Origin: Leucobacter insecticola | GTDB lineage: Bacteria; Actinomycetota; Actinomycetes; Actinomycetales; Microbacteriaceae | DNA: 64,000 nt | Direction of reading: 5' to 3' | Assembly: GCF_011382965.1 (NCBI RefSeq) | Contig: NZ_CP049934.1 | Span: 496,001-560,000, forward strand | Shown here: piece by piece, positions 59,332 to 64,000 of the stretch | How positions within the stretch are numbered: position 1 is the stretch's first letter | Layout: each line of letters opens with the position of its first letter | Notes under the pieces: model-generated | Told to the model about the DNA's origin: nothing | The model's input: the letters and a program-made list of their open reading frames with translations, nothing else | Database searches by the model: none | Position numbers and translations under genes: made by a program

Positions 59332-60014
59332 GCAAACCTCGCCCGGCGGCATGAACTCGACCCGTGGGAGGCGGTCGCTGCCGCGTTCCAAGTCATGCGG
59401 GCGGAATCGACGCGGGAGGCTCGTGATCCGTGGGGTGTGATCACTCACGCGGTGCGAATCACCTGCATCTACGAAAAACGAGCCCAAGGACTCCTCTGCT
59501 CCGTCCACCAAGCACGACGCCCCCACATCTCCTCGTTCCATGATCCCGACCGGTTCAGCACTCGGGCGCATCCGATCGTTGACGACCACCCGGTACTCGC
59601 GGCCATCGACGAGCGCTACAACCGTGCCGAGGAAGCGGAGGACACCTCGACGCCGGTGCTGGTTGCCGTCGCGCGGGCGATCGAACTGCTTGTCCTGCTG
59701 GGCTGGCCCGCTGATGTCGCGCAGAGCGGGGTGGAGCAGATCCGCGACGCCCTCATGCGCACCGGAGCCAGGCACACGGCATACGAATCTCTCCGTCACG
59801 ACAAGCAGGTCCGCGTGCTGCTCGACATCCCGGCCCCATCGTGGATGGCGCTGCGCGGGCGATGCTCGGGCACCCAGAACCCATGTATGCCGCCACCAAT
59901 GCCGGGCGCGGTGTGCTGATGCGGCTCCTTATCGGGGAAACCGTAGGGCTGCTGCTCGCGGACGATGATCTCGTCGTCGCGCTCTCCGAAGTCGCTCCCG
60001 GAGCTGAGTGGTGA
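59332..60014 (+). pseudogene. Actinobacterial mobile-element protein, 5' end removed by IS1595, frameshifted
   Basis: Reading starts at the IS1595 edge in 'ANLARRHELDPWEAVAAAFQ' and continues through 'AHPIVDDHPVLAAIDERYNR' and 'ELLVLLGWPADVAQSGVEQI'. One more C in the run 59834-59837 gives 'DIPAPIVDGAARAMLGHPEP' and the natural end 'LVVALSEVAPGAEW' at 60014. The family is known to me only as a conserved gene of actinobacterial integrative elements and plasmids, upstream of a ParB-like gene, of unknown function. The N-terminus is truly missing. Confidence 0.65.
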
Positions 60015-60021
60015 GCGGGCC

Positions 60022-61033
60022 ATGTCGGACAACAAAGGCATGGTTGGCCTGGAATGGGCGGTTCCCGCGATCCGGGTAGGGAACCGCCATCGCAAAGATC
60101 ACGGTGATCTCAATCCACTGGTCGCGTCAATCAAGCGGGTCGGGCTGTTGCAGCCGATCACGATCACCCCGGACGGGTTCCTGATCTGTGGGGCTCGGCG
60201 TCTCGCAGCGATCAAACTGCTTGGGTGGAAGACCGTTCGCGTGTGGGTGCGCTCCGGCCTCTCTGATCGGCTCGGGCAGTTGCTCGCGGAACAGGACGAG
60301 AACGCGCTGCATAAGCCGTTCACGCCGATGGAGGGTGCCGCGCTCTACCGCGAGCTGAAGGCGCTGCTTGCTGAGGACGCACAGGAGCGCCAGGAAGCCA
60401 CACAGTTCAGTCGTGAGCATCAGCCCGGCGGTGATGCGCGGTTTGCACCACCGGAACTCGGAGCCACCGGGGGCAGTCAGAAAACAAGCCGCGATGGTTC
60501 CCGGCGGGGTCTCGTATGCGACGTTCGACAAGATCGGTTACCTCGAAAAGATCGCCGCCGACACCACCATGCACGACGATCTCCGTGCCAGAGCACGAGC
60601 TGAACTCGACAGAATCGAAGCCGGTGGAGCAGTCGGCCCTGCCTATGCTCGCGTCCACGACGAGGTCGAAGCATTACCAGGCAGCACGACTGCCGAACTT
60701 CGTCAGCTCGCCGAGGAAGCTCTCGCTCGCGTGAAGGCGGAGCGGCGGGGGAAGCGGAAGAAGATCCGTAAACCCATCCCGATCCGTCGCAGTGACGGGC
60801 CGTTTCCGACGCGGGCGTTCGTGCTGACCTGGGGCGAACTGACCAACTGGTGGGAACGCTACGACCTGCACCAGCTCGCGGTCGAGCTGACCGATGAGCA
60901 GATCGAGGGATTCCACGCCACTCTCGACGGGAGCAACACCTTCGCCAAGCAGCTCGACGCCGCGCGAGAGGAAGTGCCGCCGGAGCAACGAGGTCGGCAG
61001 AAGGATAGACGCGCACATTTGAAGGCTCTCTGA
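60022..61033 (+). pseudogene. ParB-like nuclease-domain protein, frameshifted
   Basis: About 336 residues after one correction. The ParB/Sulfiredoxin N-terminal domain is clear: 'RVGNRHRKDHGDLNPLVASI', 'GLLQPITITPDGFLICGARR' and 'LAAIKLLGWKTVRVWVRSGL'. The second frame continues with 'SYATFDKIGYLEKIAADTTM' and a basic linker ('VKAERRGKRKKIRKPIPIRR'). Reading four Gs instead of five at 60469-60473 joins them (1012 minus 1 divisible by three). In actinobacterial integrative elements such proteins serve partition or plasmid-like maintenance. Eight bases after the preceding gene. Confidence 0.72.
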
Positions 61034-61050
61034 CGCCATGAAGGAGACGG

Positions 61051-61332
61051 GTGCGGGGATTGCGGCGCGGGGGTGCGTACCTCTCCTCCATGTCCTTCTC
61101 CCGCAGCACACCGTCTGGTCGTCGCATCATCGCGACGCCGCGCGTGCAAGACGAACCAGACATCGACAGGCTCGTTGCGCTCGTTCTGCACCTCGCCGAA
61201 CAGCTCCACCACGAAGAGGCCCAGGACCTCGCCATTCACGCGCGAGACGATCAAACCATCGGCCCCGGTGACGACACTGGCGAGGTCGAGGAAGGACACC
61301 ACAATGACACTCCTAATCCCCGCACCAGTTGA
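61051..61332 (+). CDS. Small accessory ORF upstream of the serine recombinase
   Basis: 93 residues from GTG 61051, directly after AAGGAG (61041-61046). Core 'DEPDIDRLVALVLHLAEQLH' and 'HEEAQDLAIHARDDQTIG' look like a folded helical protein; acidic C-terminus. It overlaps the recombinase start by 29 bases. Small ORFs at this place occur in actinobacterial recombinase modules and may be accessory or regulatory factors; no function known. Confidence 0.55.
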   Translation: MRGLRRGGAYLSSMSFSRSTPSGRRIIATPRVQDEPDIDRLVALVLHLAEQLHHEEAQDLAIHARDDQTIGPGDDTGEVEEGHHNDTPNPRTS

Positions 61333-62947
61333 GGCTGACGAGAAGCCCGCTTTCACGGCGGTGACCTACCAACGCGTCTCGACCAAGGAACAAGCGGCGA
61401 AGGGCGGGCGCGATGAGGGGTTCTCGATCCCCGCGCAGCGGGAAGCCAACAGCAGGAAGGCAGAAGCGCTGGGCGCGCGGATCGTGGCGGAGTTCGTCGA
61501 CGCCGGGGAATCCGCTCGCTCCGCTGACCGGCCCGACCTGAAGCGGATGCTCGACTACATCGCCTCCCACCAAGTCACGTACTGCATCGTCCACAAGGTC
61601 GACCGGCTCGCCCGCAACCGCCTCGACGACGTTGAGATCCACCGCGCATTGCTCGACGCCGGAGTGAAACTGGTCTCGGCCACTGAGAACATAAACGAGA
61701 CGCCCTCGGGCATGCTGCTGCACGGGATCATGTCGTCCATTGCCGAGTTCTACTCCAAGAACCTCGCCACCGAGGTCACGAAGGGGCTCACGCAGAAAGT
61801 TGCAACCGGCGGCACACCCATGCGCGCACCACTCGGCTACCTCAACGTCCGGGCACGGAATGAACAGGGACGCGAGTACCGGACCGTTGAAATCGACGAG
61901 GAACGCGCACCGTTCATCCGGTGGGCGTTCGACCAGTACGCAACGGGCGAGCACAGCGTGGTCGAACTGCTGGCCGATGCGACCGCACGCGGGCTGACAA
62001 CGATTCCGACGCCTCAGCGTCCGTCCGGGCCGGTTGGCAGGTCGACGTTCTTCAAGATTCTCCGGAACCCGTACTACATCGGCCTCGTCCCGTATAAGGG
62101 CGCGAACCATCCGGGCTCTCACGAGCCATTGATCGATCTGGCGACATGGCAGCGGGTGCAGTCGATCCTCGACACTGCGAAGAAGGCGAGAGCGCGCAAG
62201 CGCGTCCACGACCACTACCTGAAAGGGTCGCTGTTCTGCGGGGCGTGCGGATCACGGTTGCAACTCGACCTCCCAACAAACAAGCAGGGCATCCAGTACG
62301 CCTACTTCTCATGCAGCGGCCGTCGCACCCGCAAGACCCGATGCACGCGGCGTGCAATCCCCGTTGCGGTCGCCGAGAAGCTCGTCGCGGACTGCTACGC
62401 CCGCATCAGCATCAACGAGGCCCAGTACGTCGGATTATCCAAGAAGGTCGAGGCGGCATTCGACGAGAGATTCGCGGCACGTTCCGACGAGTTGGCCGAA
62501 CTCGCGGCGAACCGTCGACGCTTGGAAGACGAGTCCGACAAGCTCCTCGCCGCCCACTTCGCCGACGCCATCGACCTCACCACGCTGAAACGCCACCAGG
62601 ACCGCATCCGCGCAGGCCTGGCCGACATCGAGCGCCGCATCGCCCGCGAGCACGATCAGGACCAAGGCCCGAGACGTCATCTCAACAAGGCGCTACGCCT
62701 GCTGATCAACTGCCAGCACCTCTACAAGAGCACCGACGGCCACGGGAAACGCCTGGCCAACCAGACCTTCACGAACGGCATCGACATCAACGAAGACGAA
62801 GAAGCAACCCTCCGCCTCGCGGAGCCCTTCGCCGTCACAGCAGGCGAAAACACCCATGTCAGGGGTTCGACTACGTCTGAAATTGTGGATCCTGGGAGAA
62901 TCGAACTCCCGACATCCTGCTTGCAAAGCAGGCACTCTACCAACTGA
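61304..62947 (+). CDS. Large serine recombinase (integrase) of the tRNA-Ala island
   Basis: 547 residues from ATG 61304 (GAGGAAGGA upstream). Resolvase catalytic domain at 15-165 with nucleophile Ser26 in 'TYQRVSTKEQAAKGG', Arg residues in 'DAGESARSADRPDLKRML' and 'VHKVDRLARNRLDDVEIH'; recombinase domain ('PLGYLNVRARNEQGREYRTV'); zinc ribbon ('GSLFCGACGSRLQLDL', 'YFSCSGRRTRKTRC') and coiled-coil. The last 24 codons run into the attachment repeat and tRNA-Ala, so the C-terminus as read here depends on the integrated state; the true end may be shortly before 62870. Confidence 0.88.
   Translation: MTLLIPAPVEADEKPAFTAVTYQRVSTKEQAAKGGRDEGFSIPAQREANSRKAEALGARIVAEFVDAGESARSADRPDLKRMLDYIASHQVTYCIVHKVDRLARNRLDDVEIHRALLDAGVKLVSATENINETPSGMLLHGIMSSIAEFYSKNLATEVTKGLTQKVATGGTPMRAPLGYLNVRARNEQGREYRTVEIDEERAPFIRWAFDQYATGEHSVVELLADATARGLTTIPTPQRPSGPVGRSTFFKILRNPYYIGLVPYKGANHPGSHEPLIDLATWQRVQSILDTAKKARARKRVHDHYLKGSLFCGACGSRLQLDLPTNKQGIQYAYFSCSGRRTRKTRCTRRAIPVAVAEKLVADCYARISINEAQYVGLSKKVEAAFDERFAARSDELAELAANRRRLEDESDKLLAAHFADAIDLTTLKRHQDRIRAGLADIERRIAREHDQDQGPRRHLNKALRLLINCQHLYKSTDGHGKRLANQTFTNGIDINEDEEATLRLAEPFAVTAGENTHVRGSTTSEIVDPGRIELPTSCLQSRHSTN
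62884..62915. repeat. Right attachment repeat (attR), inside tRNA-Ala
   Basis: 32 bases identical to 47182-47213. They form the 3' part of tRNA-Ala up to the edge of the anticodon stem, so integration at this site preserves a working tRNA. Confidence 0.85.
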
Positions 62948-62958
62948 GTTAAGGACCC
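62886..62958 (-). tRNA. tRNA-Ala (anticodon TGC)
   Basis: Complete cloverleaf on the minus strand: acceptor GGGTCCT with AGGATCC including the G3-U70 wobble that identifies alanine tRNAs, D-arm CTCAGTTGGTAGAG, anticodon stem CCTGC/GCAGG with loop TTTGCAA (TGC), T-arm CGGGAG-TTCGATT-CTCCC type. No encoded CCA. Its 3' half overlaps attR. Confidence 0.95.
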
Positions 62959-63224
62959 GTACCGAATCACACTATCGTGTCACACGGATTGGTGTTAGCT
63001 CTACATTCGTGACCGCGTAACAATCTCGGCTGCCGACCCAACGAAACTACTGTACCCACGTGGGTTCCCGGGCGCAAATCGGTATCAGCGTGCGGTGTGT
63101 CATGCGACCACGCCACACCAATTTTCCGAGCAAACTCACGCGGAACCGTGGGCGAATCCTTGTAGGCCGAGGATCAAGTGCAACACGCAAACAAGGCAGC
63201 AGCTGAGCGGATAGCACATGCTGA
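62959..63224. other. Intergenic region right of the island
   Basis: About 265 bases without a gene. Contains the promoter region of tRNA-Ala (reading left) and the 5' side of a degraded hydrolase gene. Nothing else recognised. Confidence 0.4.
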
Positions 63225-63504
63225 AAACACTAAGCAGCGGACACGTCCGCCAGATCCTGCGCCCTGCCACCGAGCTCAGCACAGCCCTTATGCTTCGCTA
63301 CAGGCGCGCGGGGCCCCGCACCACCCCCACGGTGGTGATCCCGGGCGGACCGGGGCCCGCCTCGATCCTGCCGTATCGCGGGCTCCTCCTACGGCAGCTA
63401 CCTCGCCTCCGCATTTGGGCACGACGCCCGGATCGAGTCGCCGGCATGCTCCTCGAATCTGCACTCCAATCCACCGCCGATCTTGCATCAGAACGAGACT
63501 GAAT
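63225..63504 (+). pseudogene. Degenerate alpha/beta hydrolase (prolyl-aminopeptidase-like) remnant
   Basis: The start 'TTPTVVIPGGPGPASILPYR' is the oxyanion-loop strand (GGPG) of prolyl iminopeptidase-type hydrolases. The nucleophile elbow appears only in another frame (S-Y-G-S-Y-L-A-S-A-F-G-H, about 63388-63423), and the first frame resumes with 'PDRVAGMLLESALQSTADLA' before stopping. An internal deletion of roughly 150 bases plus a frameshift and an IS3 insertion immediately after indicate a genuine pseudogene. Confidence 0.6.
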
Positions 63505-63536
63505 TGGCCTGGGTTTAGTTCCGTCCGGTTTGTCCG

Positions 63537-64000
63537 TCACCTGCTCAGCGCCGGAAGCCCTGTAATGCCAGCGTAGTACGTTTCTTCGACCTCGAGAGGG
63601 GTGCGCATATCCAGCTCGCCATGGAGGCGCTCATGGTTCCACCACCACACCCACTTCAAAGTCGCGAGCTCGACCTGCTCGACACTCTTCCAAGGACGTT
63701 GCTGACGGATTAGCTCGGTCTTGTAGAGGTTGTTCACCGCTTCTGCCATCGCATTGTCAAAACTGTCTCCAACAGTTCCAGTTGAGGGGAGCGCACCCAG
63801 TTCCACAATGCGATCGGTGTAGACCATCGCGGTGTAATTCGATCCGTGATCAGCGTGATGAATTACTCCGTTCAGGTCGCCCCCGAGTTGCCAGGCAGCC
63901 ATATCAAGCGCCTGCATCGGGAGTACCTCTGATCTGAGTGTCGAAGCGACGTTCCAGCCCACAATCCTGCGTGAATATACGTCAGTGACGAACGCGGTAT
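63537..64000 (-). CDS. IS3-family transposase, integrase core (5' part outside window)
   Basis: The visible 154 residues run from 'AFVTDVYSRRIVGWNVASTL' at the window edge to the stop at 63537. The rve integrase core shows the second Asp in 'NGVIHHADHGSNYTAMVYTD' and the Glu in 'TGTVGDSFDNAMAEAVNNLY' followed by 'KTELI', then 'WWNHERLHGELDMRTPLEVE', a standard IS3 ending. The first Asp is at the window edge. The element's inner end is probably near 63505-63535. Confidence 0.9.
   Translation of the reverse strand, partial: TAFVTDVYSRRIVGWNVASTLRSEVLPMQALDMAAWQLGGDLNGVIHHADHGSNYTAMVYTDRIVELGALPSTGTVGDSFDNAMAEAVNNLYKTELIRQQRPWKSVEQVELATLKWVWWWNHERLHGELDMRTPLEVEETYYAGITGLPALSR

Larger units (their letters stand above)
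47182..62915. mobile_element. 15.7-kb genomic island integrated at tRNA-Ala(TGC)
   Basis: Bounded by 32-bp direct repeats of the tRNA-Ala 3' end. The complete tRNA is at the right edge and the recombinase beside it, the standard architecture for tRNA-targeted islands. Contents: surface protein, HigBA, TIR/HEPN/DUF2971 block, MerR with Imm-5-like genes, IS1595, ParB-like gene and recombinase. Decayed transfer functions suggest it is no longer a complete conjugative element. Confidence 0.75.

Noticed and set aside
61073..61303. 77-residue N-terminal extension of the serine recombinase
   Set aside because: It overlaps the small accessory ORF in another frame and is Ser/Thr/Arg-rich without similarity to recombinases; ATG 61304 has a ribosome-binding site and leads straight into the catalytic domain.

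Overview
The window is high-GC actinobacterial DNA. Gene content and order suggest Microbacteriaceae, most likely a Leucobacter-like organism (inferred from gene families and order, not from a database search). The strongest anchor is the conserved cell-division and Ser/Thr-kinase cluster at about 25-38 kb: tRNA-Leu, fhaA, fhaB, pstP, rodA, pbpA, pknA, pknB, then pabA, a small membrane protein, a class E-type sortase, crgA, a rhomboid protease and a cyclophilin. In Actinobacteria this cluster usually lies close to oriC. A near-consensus parS site (8716) and a facing pair of DnaA boxes (36554) agree with that.

Layout. 0-17.5 kb is core metabolism: end of a PucR-type regulator, cupin/GNAT pair, thioesterase, glycerol-3-phosphate cytidylyltransferase, a polar amino-acid ABC transporter, an RhtA-type exporter, flavin reductase, siderophore-interacting reductase, glycerate kinase, an SDR with a hicAB toxin-antitoxin module inserted at its 3' end, succinate-semialdehyde dehydrogenase, a sortase-anchored S1 protease and an osmoprotectant-binding lipoprotein. 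17.5-25.2 kb is an accessory zone next to tRNA-Leu: orphan HNH and PD-(D/E)XK nucleases, an IS1634-family element with a 111-bp target duplication, an IS256-family element and an IS1249-group element, plus a duplicated tRNA-Leu 3' end. 25.2-46 kb is again core: the kinase/division cluster, a NUDIX hydrolase, an alpha/beta hydrolase, a histidine kinase/response regulator/DUF4097 operon, and a CaCA antiporter with an MntR/DtxR regulator.

47.18-62.92 kb is a genomic island bounded by 32-bp direct repeats of the tRNA-Ala(TGC) 3' end, with a large serine recombinase beside the intact tRNA. It carries an RCC1/InlB-repeat LAATG surface protein, a HigB/HigA-ImmA toxin-antitoxin pair, a likely defence cluster (small Ala/Lys-rich protein, DUF1883-TIR protein, HEPN-like protein, DUF2971 protein), a tandem MerR regulator divergent from two Imm-5-like genes, an IS1595 element, and the remains of an actinobacterial integrative element (ParB-like protein, small accessory ORF, recombinase). 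To the right lie a degenerate hydrolase and an IS3 transposase cut by the window end.

An important caveat: at least ten reading frames, plus tRNA-Leu, are broken or off by exactly one base, almost always in a short G or C run. Most look one base short of a run of 4-6, and adding that base restores a full-length family-typical protein. Most of these 'pseudogenes' are therefore probably sequencing or assembly errors, and each is annotated here over its full span with the restoring position.

Working links: the sortase plausibly anchors both LAxTG proteins; PknA, PknB, PstP, the FHA proteins, RodA, PbpA and CrgA form the growth/division control module; MntR probably controls the antiporter it is translationally coupled to; the TIR/HEPN/DUF2971 block is the best candidate for an incompletely described defence system.
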